Positions 1-6,522 of a stretch of DNA of 11,902 bases are shown here, in pieces. Within the stretch, counting starts at the first letter, position 1, and every line of letters starts with the position of its first letter. The position numbers and the translations under genes were made by a program. The stretch spans positions 1 through 11,902 of the forward strand of contig JAIOXC010000034.1 of assembly GCA_021741795.1 (NCBI GenBank). Reading direction: 5' to 3'. The notes under the pieces were generated by a model. The model was not told where the DNA came from. It did no database searches and worked only from the letters and a program-made list of their open reading frames with translations. Origin of the DNA: Ilumatobacteraceae bacterium. Lineage in GTDB: Bacteria; Actinomycetota; Acidimicrobiia; Acidimicrobiales; Ilumatobacteraceae.

Positions 1-1
1 G

Positions 2-1369
2 AATCTGTACGGTGCGTCTACGCGACTGTTCGTCAATGCTGGTGTTGCCGATGACACCAAAAGAGACAATTGGCGACAATTGGCCCAAGAGGTGTTGAGT
101 GCAGCCGTGCAAACAGATGCTGGTCCAGTGCACCTCAACCTGCCGTTTAGAGAACCGCTTGTGGGCATTGCCGAAGAGTTGCCTGCTGGTATCGGTTCAC
201 GAGTTGAAAATTTGAGTGATGATCCACAAAGAATTCCCCAAGAAATAATTTCACAAGACAGTTTAAAAAAATTGACTGCAATATGCGTCGGGGAAAACGG
301 AATAATAGTTGCGGGCAATGGAATCGACAATCCGCAAATGGTGTTAGAGCTGGCTCATCGCTTGCAATGGCCAGTCTTTGCTGACAGTCGCAGTGGGTGT
401 CGAGTCGATATTGGTGAGGCTCATGGCGCAACTGTTGTAAGCAACGCAGACATTATGTTGCGTGATTCCGAGACCGCGGCTGCGTGTAGTCCGCAAGTTG
501 TGTTGCGCTTTGGTGAGCCTCCTGTTTCAAAAGTTGTAAATGCCTGGTTGCGCGAGAGCAAGTGCACGTACGTGGCAGTGAGCGAGATACTGCAACTCAT
601 TGATCCAGACAGGATTGTTGGGCAGCATGTTGTGGCAAAAGCATCTCACGTGTGTGAAAGCCTGAGTATGCACGTGCAGCAGAAGCCTGCAACTTCGTGG
701 GTGACAAACTGGGCAAAAATGCAAGCAACGTGCAGTTTGATTCTTGGCTCGATGTGGAATGGTTCGAATGCATTGACAGAACCTTTGGTGGCGAGAGCAC
801 TTGTAGAGGCAATGCCTCAGGATTCAAATCTTGTGCTGTCTTCGAGCATGCCCGTGCGTGATGTGGAATGGTTTAGTGCTCCACGCGTTGGCGTACGAGT
901 ACTTGCTAACCGCGGCGTCAATGGCATCGATGGTGTGGTGTCGACGGCAGTTGGGGTTGCAGCAGAAAGCGGAAAATTTACTGCGCTTTTGATTGGCGAT
1001 ATTGCGTTGTTGCACGACACGAATGGTTTGCTCAACTTGATGCAACGCGCAGTTGATCTCAAGATTGTGGTTGTAGACAACAAGGGTGGTGGAATTTTCA
1101 GTTTCTTGCCTCAGTCGACAACTCTGGACCCACAAAGTTTTGAGCAATTATTTGGTACCCCGCACAATGTAGACATTGGACAATTGGTGCAAGCACATGG
1201 ATTGCCTAACGCAACGGTAAAGACAGTTGCTCAATTGAGAGACGCGCTTGCTCAAAAGGGCTCGCGCGTGATCATTGTCAATACTGACCGTAGACAAAAT
1301 GTTGCTGATCATGACGCGGTCTATGCTGCGGTAAATACCGCGGTAGCCAAGGCTCTTAAGGCCGAATAA
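2..1369 (+). CDS. menD: MenD, SEPHCHC synthase (5'-truncated by the window edge)
   Basis: MenD is a cytosolic thiamine-diphosphate enzyme. It joins isochorismate to the succinic semialdehyde unit from 2-oxoglutarate, giving SEPHCHC for menaquinone synthesis. The open frame runs through base 2, so the gene starts before the window; 455 residues are visible, and about 100 N-terminal residues (the pyrimidine-binding domain with the catalytic Glu) appear to be missing. The MenD hallmark GPVHLNLPFREPL lies at visible residues about 41-53. The C-terminal cofactor domain has NRGVNGIDGVVSTA (about 304-317), then GD at 332-333 and DNKGGGIFSFLPQ from about 359, the usual ThDP/Mg site. The internal TTG at 80 is not a credible start because homology continues upstream of it. 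The 3' end overlaps menF on the other strand by 14 bp. Identification is firm; the true start cannot be seen. Confidence 0.95.
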   Translation, partial: NLYGASTRLFVNAGVADDTKRDNWRQLAQEVLSAAVQTDAGPVHLNLPFREPLVGIAEELPAGIGSRVENLSDDPQRIPQEIISQDSLKKLTAICVGENGIIVAGNGIDNPQMVLELAHRLQWPVFADSRSGCRVDIGEAHGATVVSNADIMLRDSETAAACSPQVVLRFGEPPVSKVVNAWLRESKCTYVAVSEILQLIDPDRIVGQHVVAKASHVCESLSMHVQQKPATSWVTNWAKMQATCSLILGSMWNGSNALTEPLVARALVEAMPQDSNLVLSSSMPVRDVEWFSAPRVGVRVLANRGVNGIDGVVSTAVGVAAESGKFTALLIGDIALLHDTNGLLNLMQRAVDLKIVVVDNKGGGIFSFLPQSTTLDPQSFEQLFGTPHNVDIGQLVQAHGLPNATVKTVAQLRDALAQKGSRVIIVNTDRRQNVADHDAVYAAVNTAVAKALKAE

Positions 1370-2585
1370 TTGCTGCAAGCATGGCTTGCAGCTTTGCTTG
1401 CGTTTCGGCAAGTTCTGAAAGCGGCTCACTGTCAGCAACAATTCCGCCTCCTGCAAACAATCGTGCAGTCATGTTGTTGTTTGAATACTCAGCACAGCGA
1501 ATTGCAACAGCCCAAACACCGTTGCCTTGGGCGTCAAACCAGCCAACCGCTCCGCCGTATCGCCCACGAGACATGCCTTCAACATCGGCAATGAGTTTGA
1601 GGGCTTTGTCGCGGGGGTGACCACCAAGTGCAGGAGTAGGCGAGAGCGCATAGACGGCATCAAGCACGTGAAGAAATGGTTCGGAAAGTCTTCCCAACAT
1701 GTGCGTGCCAAGATGTTGCACGTTGGCGACCGCAATAATGCTTGCTTCGGGCTCCCAGTCGAGGTACGAACACCATGGCAGCAATGTGTCATGCACTGCA
1801 TCAATGACAATGCGATGCTCGATTTGGTTCTTTGTCGATGAAAGGAGTGAAGTGGCTAGCCGGGCATCGGTAGTTGGGTCGCCCGTACGTGGTGCGGTGC
1901 CGGCCAAAGGATGGCTTGAAACTTCTCCGTCAACGATAGAGACGAGTAACTCGGGCGATGCACCAACGAATCCATCCACAGAAAATTGAAAACTCGAGCC
2001 AAAAGAGTTGCGAAGACGAAGAAGAACCGAGTGGATATCAATTGATTGACTACTGGTAACAAATACGTCGCGTGCAATGACCGCTTTGGTGATGGCGCCA
2101 CTGCGCACAGCGTCACGAGCGACAGTTACTGCATGTAAATATGTCTCGATGTCGACTCCAGGGGTGACGGTGTATGACGACGATGTTGCGCTCTTGGCGT
2201 GTATTGGGCTGAGATCCAAATCGGTTGATTCTGATTTGTCGAGTTCAGTGTCTTGAATTGTGGTTACCCAGCAACGACCGTCATCAGACTTACAGACCAG
2301 CAGTTTTGGCAGAACAAAATCGTGTGGCTGTTGTGAGTCAAACGGAATGGCGCCGATCAACACAGGACCACTGCCAGGAGCATTTACCGAGTCAGCAACT
2401 TGAATGTTTGAGAGAAATTCTTTTGCTTCGTGTGATGCGACCCGGGCTGCAATGCCACGTGTTGCAAAACCAACTCCGTTTCGAACAAACAGCATTCCGT
2501 CAGATCCTGCGATGGCAGTGAGATCGATTTGATCGGCAGAAATTGTTGAAGAAACTTCAGAAAGTGGACGCGTAGTAGCGCGCAT
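1356..2585 (-). CDS. menF: Isochorismate synthase (MenF/EntC family)
   Basis: This enzyme converts chorismate to isochorismate, the step feeding MenD. The 409-residue protein has the chorismate-utilising fold. Landmarks are ITKAVIARDV with probable general base K167, GASPELLV (208-215), HPLAGTAPRTGD (225-236), KNQIEH (252-257), LSPTPALGG (314-322), RGRYGGAVGWFD (340-351) and FAGGGIV (377-383). Length is normal for MenF/EntC. Lying next to menD and menG favours the menaquinone role over a siderophore role, and I see no anthranilate- or aminodeoxychorismate-synthase partner gene. The ATG at 2585 sits 2 bp after the menG stop (TAACGATG), with AAGG 7 nt upstream, so translation is probably coupled to menG. 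The N-terminal 130 residues are weakly recognisable, as is common in this family. The 3' end overlaps menD by 14 bp. Confidence 0.92.
   Translation of the reverse strand: MRATTRPLSEVSSTISADQIDLTAIAGSDGMLFVRNGVGFATRGIAARVASHEAKEFLSNIQVADSVNAPGSGPVLIGAIPFDSQQPHDFVLPKLLVCKSDDGRCWVTTIQDTELDKSESTDLDLSPIHAKSATSSSYTVTPGVDIETYLHAVTVARDAVRSGAITKAVIARDVFVTSSQSIDIHSVLLRLRNSFGSSFQFSVDGFVGASPELLVSIVDGEVSSHPLAGTAPRTGDPTTDARLATSLLSSTKNQIEHRIVIDAVHDTLLPWCSYLDWEPEASIIAVANVQHLGTHMLGRLSEPFLHVLDAVYALSPTPALGGHPRDKALKLIADVEGMSRGRYGGAVGWFDAQGNGVWAVAIRCAEYSNNNMTARLFAGGGIVADSEPLSELAETQAKLQAMLAAIIRP
1372..1392. terminator. Perfect 9-bp hairpin just after the menD stop
   Basis: GCTGCAAGC (1372-1380) and GCTTGCAGC (1384-1392) form a perfect 9-bp stem with a 3-base loop (ATG). 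It begins 3 bases after the menD stop and lies wholly inside the 3' end of menF. On the + strand the following bases are only loosely T-rich (TTTGCTTGCG), so it is not a textbook intrinsic terminator. It resembles the tail-less hairpins proposed as terminators in actinobacteria. It could serve menD, or both convergent transcripts. Function is inferred; the stem itself is read directly. Confidence 0.45.
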
Positions 2586-2587
2586 CG

Positions 2588-3289
2588 TTAGGCCTTGGTC
2601 GCGAGAAGTAATTGTGTGAGCCCACCCGAGAGTTGACGGTGTTCGACAGATGCAAAACCGTTTTGTGCCAACATGTCAACCATCGCCGCAGGCGAGGGAA
2701 GATAGGCGACGCTTTTTGGTAGGTAGTTGTAGGCGGCGCGGTTGGAAAGAAGTCCTCCGATGCGCGGGACAATCTTGCCGAAGTAAATGCTGTTGCCCCA
2801 TTTGACGAATGGGTTGGTTGGCACACCGACATCGAGCAGGGCAATACGCCCGCCTGATCTCGTAACGCGTGAGAGTTCAGCAAAAAATGTATTCAGATCG
2901 AGCAAGTTTCGTAGAGCAAACCCGCAAGTAACACCGTCAACCGAATTGTCAGCGCAAGGCAACTGCAAAATGTCGGTTTGGGTGCGAGGGGCGTTACTGC
3001 GGTCGGCAATCAGCATTCCGAGCGAGAGGTCCATCGAGAGAGGTTGGTATCCGGCCTTGCGCAGGTCGATACACATGTCGCCTGTGCCGCTGGCCAGATC
3101 GAGAATCACGCTGTTGGCGGGCAGCCTGAGGCAGCGAATTGCTCTGCGCCTCCAGCGCACATCAAGTCGAAATGTCATGATGCGATTGACGAGGTCGTAG
3201 CGCGGGGCAATTGCATCAAACATTGTGCGAACGGCATGCACTTTGGCTTGGCCCTGCGGCAAGTCGACCGAGTCCCAAGCATTGTTCAC
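2588..3289 (-). CDS. menG: Demethylmenaquinone methyltransferase (UbiE/MenG)
   Basis: This SAM-dependent methyltransferase carries out the last step of menaquinone synthesis, methylating demethylmenaquinone. With the GTG start at 3289 it has 233 residues, normal for the family. SAM motif I is VILDLASGTGD (61-71), followed by the acidic MDLS (86-89). The family signatures are GFALRNL (123-129) and YFGKIVPRIGGLLSNRAAY with YLPKSVAYLP (169-198). The frame stays open upstream to an ATG at 3421, but that extension lacks family similarity and overlaps the divergent acyl-CoA dehydrogenase gene. The conserved LPQGQAKVHAVRTMFD begins at residue 10 of the chosen form. A promoter-like TTGCCA-N18-TAGCCT ends 7 nt before the GTG, supporting this start and a leaderless mRNA. 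It is the first gene of a menG-menF operon. Confidence 0.92.
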   Translation of the reverse strand: MNNAWDSVDLPQGQAKVHAVRTMFDAIAPRYDLVNRIMTFRLDVRWRRRAIRCLRLPANSVILDLASGTGDMCIDLRKAGYQPLSMDLSLGMLIADRSNAPRTQTDILQLPCADNSVDGVTCGFALRNLLDLNTFFAELSRVTRSGGRIALLDVGVPTNPFVKWGNSIYFGKIVPRIGGLLSNRAAYNYLPKSVAYLPSPAAMVDMLAQNGFASVEHRQLSGGLTQLLLATKA

Positions 3290-3296
3290 AGCGTTC

Positions 3297-3326
3297 AGGC
3301 TACGACCAGAAGCCGACTCGTGGCAA
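3297..3326 (-). promoter_or_regulatory. Probable leaderless promoter of menG-menF
   Basis: On the minus strand TTGCCA (3326-3321) is followed, after 18 bp, by TAGCCT (3302-3297), and then by 7 nt and the GTG start of menG. TTGCCA matches the sigma-70 -35 consensus at 5 of 6 positions, and TAGCCT fits the TANNNT -10 form seen in leaderless actinobacterial genes. The ten bases TCGTAGCCTG recur at the same distance before era. There is no ribosome-binding site. Confidence 0.55.
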
Positions 3327-3341
3327 TGGCTAGTTATCGGG

Positions 3342-3347
3342 CAAACT
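3342..3347 (+). promoter_or_regulatory. Candidate -10 box of the acyl-CoA dehydrogenase operon
   Basis: CAAACT ends 6 nt before the ATG at 3354, the spacing expected if transcription starts at the A of ATG. No good -35 hexamer is seen 16-19 bp upstream. There is no clear Shine-Dalgarno sequence. Support comes mainly from the same layout before other first genes here. Confidence 0.35.
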
Positions 3348-3353
3348 TGCAAG

Positions 3354-4574
3354 ATGATTGATTTTTCCTTCCCACCAGAAGTCGAGAAAGTTCGGTTGCA
3401 AGTGCGCGAATTCATGGACACCGTGGTGCGACCGCAGTGGGATGCAATTGATCAGCACGACCGATCGCAAGTGGTGAAAACGATTGTGAAGTTGCGAAAA
3501 GTTGCGCGAGAAGATTGGAAGCTGTGGCTACCGCACATGCCAGCAGAGTGGGGCGGCATGGGTCTCGGTCCTACCGCAATGGCTGCTGTATCGGCTGAGG
3601 CTGCCAAGGTCAGCATCGGGCCATTCGTACTGAATGCTCAAGCACCAGACGAGGGCAATCAGCACACTCTGTTGCATTGGGCAACGCCAGAGCAAAAAGA
3701 AAAGTATTTGCGTCCTTTATGCGAAGGCACAGCGCGTTCATGTTTCGCGATGACCGAACCAGAAGTTGCGGGCAGCGATCCAACTCTGATTAAGACCTTT
3801 GCCTATCAAGACGGGGATGAATGGGTCATCAACGGACACAAGTGGTTTATCTCTGGAGCACGTGGTGCGCAGTTTGCATTGTTGGTTGCTCGAACCGAAG
3901 ATAACCCAGATCTGCCGCAGGCTGCTAACTCATGTTTTATCGTTGATATTCCGAGCGAAGGATGGAATGTTGTTCGTGACATCGAGACGATGTCAGGTGG
4001 TCACAACCACTGCGAGATTTTGATTGAAGATTTGCGAGTACCGGCGAGCAGCATGCTCGGTGGTCGCGGTCAAGGTCACTTGCTCGGTCAGTATCGACTT
4101 GGGCCAGCGCGGCTTGCGCATTGCATGCGATGGATTGGACAAGCCGAGACTGCTCTCGACATGATGGTTGCTCGCTCGCTTGACAGATATTCACATGGTT
4201 CGATTTTGGCCGAGAAGCAAGGAATTCAATGGCTGATCGCAGACTCGGCGATGGAGTTATACCAATGCAAACTCATGGTCCTGCACGCGGCTTACAAGAT
4301 TGAACACGGGCTCGAATTTACGAGTGAAGTTTCAATGGCCAAACACTTTGTTGCCAATAGTTTGTGGCGCATCGTCGACCGCGCAATTCAGGTGCATGGC
4401 GCATTGGGTTACTCGACCGACACACCTCTTGCTGGAATGCTGCAGCAAGCACGATGGAGTCGTTTTGCAGATGGTGCAGATGAGATTCACCAAATGCGCA
4501 TTGCGCAGCGAACAATCGCTGCATATAAGGATCACGGATCAACAAAGAAGGCCACTGGAGATTTGCCATTATGA
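3354..4574 (+). CDS. Acyl-CoA dehydrogenase, ACAD10/11-like
   Basis: This FAD enzyme is predicted to oxidise an acyl-CoA to the 2-enoyl-CoA in the cytosol, passing electrons to ETF. From the ATG at 3354 it has 406 residues, a normal length. The frame also permits a start at 3225, but that would lie inside menG, and family similarity begins at MIDFSFPPE. Motifs are MTEPEVAGSD (133-142, flavin contact), HKWFISGA (162-169) and VHGALGYSTDTPL (347-359). The position usually holding the catalytic Glu of short- and medium-chain enzymes reads DGADEIH (373-379), as in the ACAD10/11-like branch, so an Asp may be the base; that assignment is from memory. The chain length or substrate cannot be told from sequence. 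The stop overlaps the next gene's start as ATGA, so the two are co-translated. Confidence 0.9.
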   Translation: MIDFSFPPEVEKVRLQVREFMDTVVRPQWDAIDQHDRSQVVKTIVKLRKVAREDWKLWLPHMPAEWGGMGLGPTAMAAVSAEAAKVSIGPFVLNAQAPDEGNQHTLLHWATPEQKEKYLRPLCEGTARSCFAMTEPEVAGSDPTLIKTFAYQDGDEWVINGHKWFISGARGAQFALLVARTEDNPDLPQAANSCFIVDIPSEGWNVVRDIETMSGGHNHCEILIEDLRVPASSMLGGRGQGHLLGQYRLGPARLAHCMRWIGQAETALDMMVARSLDRYSHGSILAEKQGIQWLIADSAMELYQCKLMVLHAAYKIEHGLEFTSEVSMAKHFVANSLWRIVDRAIQVHGALGYSTDTPLAGMLQQARWSRFADGADEIHQMRIAQRTIAAYKDHGSTKKATGDLPL

Positions 4575-5536
4575 CAAAGCAATACATCACGTTCGGCGTG
4601 TTCATTCCTCAGGGCTGGAAGATGGAATTGGTAAAGATTCCAACAGCAGCCGAAAAATGGCAGGCATCTGTCGACATCGCAAAACGTGCAGAACAGTTGG
4701 GCTTTGACTCGATTTGGGTGTATGACCACTTCCACAATGTGCCTCGTCCGGCACACGAGGCCGTATTTGAGTGTTGGACGGTGATGGCTGCCATGAGTCA
4801 AATCACGACCAAGATTCGACTTGGGCAGATGGTGGGTTGTGCGTTGTACAGACCACCGGCGTTGCTCGCGAAGATCACGTCGACGCTTGATGTGATCTCG
4901 GGTGGACGCTTGGACTGGGGCATCGGCGCCGGTTGGTACGAAAATGAATTTAGAAGTTACGGCTATCAGTTTCCTGTGCCTAAAGATCGAATTGGCATGT
5001 TGCGCGAAACTGTGGAGATCGTGAAAATGATGTGGTCGCAAGAAGAAGCGACGTATGAGGGCAAGTATTACCAAACTTCACGCGCCAATTGCGATCCAAA
5101 GCCATTGCAATACCCGCATCCTCCAATCTGGATTGGTGGTGGGGGCGAGCAGTTGACATTGCGAGTTGTGGCTCAGCATGCTGACTATTCAAACTTCGGT
5201 GGTTCACCTGAAGACTTCGCGCGCAAGGTGGAGATATTGAAAGGTCATTGTCTCAGCGTTGGCCGAGATGCTGATGAGATCGGAAAAACAATCTCTGGTG
5301 AAATTCTTATTCGCGACACCGAACAAGAGTGTCGTGAGTTTCAGATTGCTAGTGGCCGGGGTGATCAGTTCGAGACCTGGCAAAAATCCAACATCATTGG
5401 TACGCCAGATCAAGTGGCAGAAAAGATCGACCAATACATCAAGGTTGGTTGCACTGGTTTTATTCCATGGTGCGTCGATTATCCGAGCACACAAACGATG
5501 GATGAGTTCGCCAAGATCATGGCGAAATATCGATAA
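4571..5536 (+). CDS. LLM-class F420-dependent oxidoreductase
   Basis: This is a bacterial-luciferase-like TIM-barrel oxidoreductase of the type that uses reduced deazaflavin F420 in actinobacteria; FMN remains possible. The 321 residues match the family. Typical segments are LGFDSIWVYDHFH (43-55), ITTKIRLGQMV (78-88), STLDVISGGRLDWGIGAGW (104-122) and PPIWIGGGGEQLTLRVVAQHAD (184-205). The family C-terminal pattern GTPDQVAEKI is at 277-286. The start forms an ATGA overlap with the acyl-CoA dehydrogenase stop, and TGGAG lies 10 nt upstream. The shared operon suggests a role in acyl-CoA or lipid oxidation, but the substrate is unknown. The stop abuts the stop of the opposing maoC-like gene with no spacer. 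Confidence 0.88.
   Translation: MTKQYITFGVFIPQGWKMELVKIPTAAEKWQASVDIAKRAEQLGFDSIWVYDHFHNVPRPAHEAVFECWTVMAAMSQITTKIRLGQMVGCALYRPPALLAKITSTLDVISGGRLDWGIGAGWYENEFRSYGYQFPVPKDRIGMLRETVEIVKMMWSQEEATYEGKYYQTSRANCDPKPLQYPHPPIWIGGGGEQLTLRVVAQHADYSNFGGSPEDFARKVEILKGHCLSVGRDADEIGKTISGEILIRDTEQECREFQIASGRGDQFETWQKSNIIGTPDQVAEKIDQYIKVGCTGFIPWCVDYPSTQTMDEFAKIMAKYR
5507..5526. repeat. 7-bp inverted repeat at the LLM/MaoC junction
   Basis: TTCGCCA (5507-5513) and TGGCGAA (5520-5526) pair perfectly around a 6-base loop. The repeat lies in the last codons of the oxidoreductase gene and 11-30 nt beyond the stop of the opposing MaoC-like gene. It has no T-tract on either side. It could be a tail-less terminator for the MaoC transcript, but a stem this short may be chance. 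Confidence 0.25.
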
Positions 5537-5992
5537 CTAGTAGTAATAGCGGAAGATGAGCTCTGCAACGCACGAAGGCTTGGTTGCGCCCTCAACTTCA
5601 AACGTTGTTTCAACTACAACTTGAGCGCCGCCAGCAATGTCATCAACCTGAATAAGTTTCGCGCCTGCGCGAATTTTTGAGCCAACTGGCACAGGGGACA
5701 TGAATCGAATTTTGTTGGCGCCGTAGTTGACGCCCATTTTGGTGCCTTCATGTCGCCAAATGCCTGCCATCAATACTGGTGCAAGTGACAGTGTGAGATA
5801 GCCGTGTGCAATTGTTTGTCCGAACGGTCCAGTCTTGGCCTTTTCGACATCGAGATGAATCCACTGATGATCGCCTGTTGCATCGGCAAAGAGTTGCACC
5901 TGCTCTTGTGAAACTGTCATGTAGTCGCTGTATCCCAAATGTTGGCCAACATGGGCCTTGAGATCTTCGTGGTCTTTGATGATTGTGGTCAT
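5537..5992 (-). CDS. MaoC-like (R)-specific enoyl-CoA hydratase, Rv0130/HtdZ-like
   Basis: This is a single hot-dog-domain hydratase/dehydratase predicted to interconvert 2-enoyl- and (R)-3-hydroxyacyl thioesters. The 151 residues include the active-site block FADATGDHQWIHLD (35-48), with the Asp/His dyad at D41 and H46, and the family GPFGQTIAHGYLTLSL (55-70). The order and spacing of these blocks, and the length, closely match my recollection of mycobacterial Rv0130 (HtdZ). It could act after the nearby acyl-CoA dehydrogenase, although it is on the other strand. The ATG at 5992 is 9 bp beyond the stop of the upstream membrane-protein gene. It has no Shine-Dalgarno sequence but does have a TAAACT box 6 nt upstream, so it may have its own leaderless transcript besides read-through. 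Confidence 0.92.
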   Translation of the reverse strand: MTTIIKDHEDLKAHVGQHLGYSDYMTVSQEQVQLFADATGDHQWIHLDVEKAKTGPFGQTIAHGYLTLSLAPVLMAGIWRHEGTKMGVNYGANKIRFMSPVPVGSKIRAGAKLIQVDDIAGGAQVVVETTFEVEGATKPSCVAELIFRYYY

Positions 5993-5998
5993 GGACGA

Positions 5999-6004
5999 AG
6001 TTTA
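5999..6004 (-). promoter_or_regulatory. Candidate -10 box of the MaoC-like gene, built on the upstream stop codon
   Basis: On the minus strand TAAACT (6004-5999) ends 6 nt before the ATG at 5992. Its first three bases are the TAA stop of the membrane-protein gene. This fits the leaderless layout seen elsewhere in the window. Because TAA is constrained as a stop, the match is weaker evidence than the others. Confidence 0.3.
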
Positions 6005-6460
6005 GCGATACCAGATGCGCTGGTGCTCACGGGACTGCGTGTGTAAAAGAAGTGCGAGAACCGCTATGTCAAATGCACTACTGATGATTGAGCCACCGAA
6101 AATGCCGCCAGTCACATAGTCGGTAATTCCGACTGGGCTTTGCGTCTCGAAATTTTGAGCAAACGAGCGCACGGCCAGAAAGCGAAGCACGAATGGCATT
6201 GCTGCAGCCATCACACTGAGTTTGTAGCCAATCTTGAGGTCGTTGGCCATTAACCAGCCGCCAAGAACATAGAGTGCCACCGAAATGATCCCGAGCATAA
6301 ATCCAAAGGGGTATTGGAATCGCAAGTAGCCGATATAACCGGATTTGTCGATGAGACTGACTAACGCAAAAAATCCGTCGAAATAGAGCAGCCAGGTAGC
6401 AATCTGCAGTGTCTGTGGCTGCATCCGATCAAACCACTTTTTAGGATCGATATTTTGCAT
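6002..6460 (-). CDS. Small four-helix membrane protein, function unknown
   Basis: I do not recognise a named family. The 152-residue protein has four likely membrane helices at about residues 18-40, 48-71, 79-96 and 115-140, and short polar ends. There is no cleavable signal peptide and no obvious catalytic motif. The N-terminus MQNIDPKKWFDRMQPQTLQ is amphipathic and probably cytosolic, and with four helices the C-terminus should be cytosolic too. It is divergent from era and lies 9 bp upstream of the MaoC-like gene, with which it may share a transcript. The ATG at 6460 is supported by a CATAAT box 6 nt upstream and by the lack of a better start. The reading frame is well composed and fills the gap exactly, so I judge it a real gene. 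Confidence 0.8.
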   Translation of the reverse strand: MQNIDPKKWFDRMQPQTLQIATWLLYFDGFFALVSLIDKSGYIGYLRFQYPFGFMLGIISVALYVLGGWLMANDLKIGYKLSVMAAAMPFVLRFLAVRSFAQNFETQSPVGITDYVTGGIFGGSIISSAFDIAVLALLLHTQSREHQRIWYR

Positions 6461-6466
6461 CTCTGC

Positions 6467-6497
6467 ATTATGGCAGCGTCAAGAGCCGAGTGGACAA
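6467..6497 (-). promoter_or_regulatory. Probable leaderless promoter of the membrane-protein gene
   Basis: On the minus strand TTGTCC (6497-6492) is followed after 19 bp by CATAAT (6472-6467), then by 6 nt and the ATG at 6460. CATAAT matches the -10 consensus at 5 of 6 positions. The start point would fall at or beside the ATG, and no Shine-Dalgarno sequence is present. Confidence 0.45.
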
Positions 6498-6509
6498 CTC
6501 ATCTACTCG

Positions 6510-6515
6510 TAGCCT
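6510..6515 (+). promoter_or_regulatory. Probable leaderless -10 box of era
   Basis: TAGCCT lies exactly 7 nt before the era ATG. The surrounding ten bases, TCGTAGCCTG (6507-6516), are identical to those before menG at the same spacing. No clear -35 is seen: TGGACA at 6491-6496 is only 13 bp away. There is no ribosome-binding site. Confidence 0.5.
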
Positions 6516-6522
6516 GTAATCA

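Noticed and set aside
3225..3353. Upstream start for the acyl-CoA dehydrogenase
   Set aside because: It would lie inside menG, and family similarity starts at the ATG at 3354.
3290..3421. N-terminal extension of menG back to an ATG at 3421
   Set aside because: The extra 44 residues have no UbiE similarity and overlap the divergent dehydrogenase gene. The GTG at 3289 gives a normal length and has a promoter box 7 nt upstream.
4532..5074. 180-codon open frame on the minus strand
   Set aside because: It is antisense to the F420 oxidoreductase, which has strong family motifs; the composition is that of a shadow frame.
6515..6520. TGTAAT as the -10 of era
   Set aside because: It is only 2 nt from the ATG, so the start point would fall inside the gene. 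TAGCCT at 6510 is correctly spaced.
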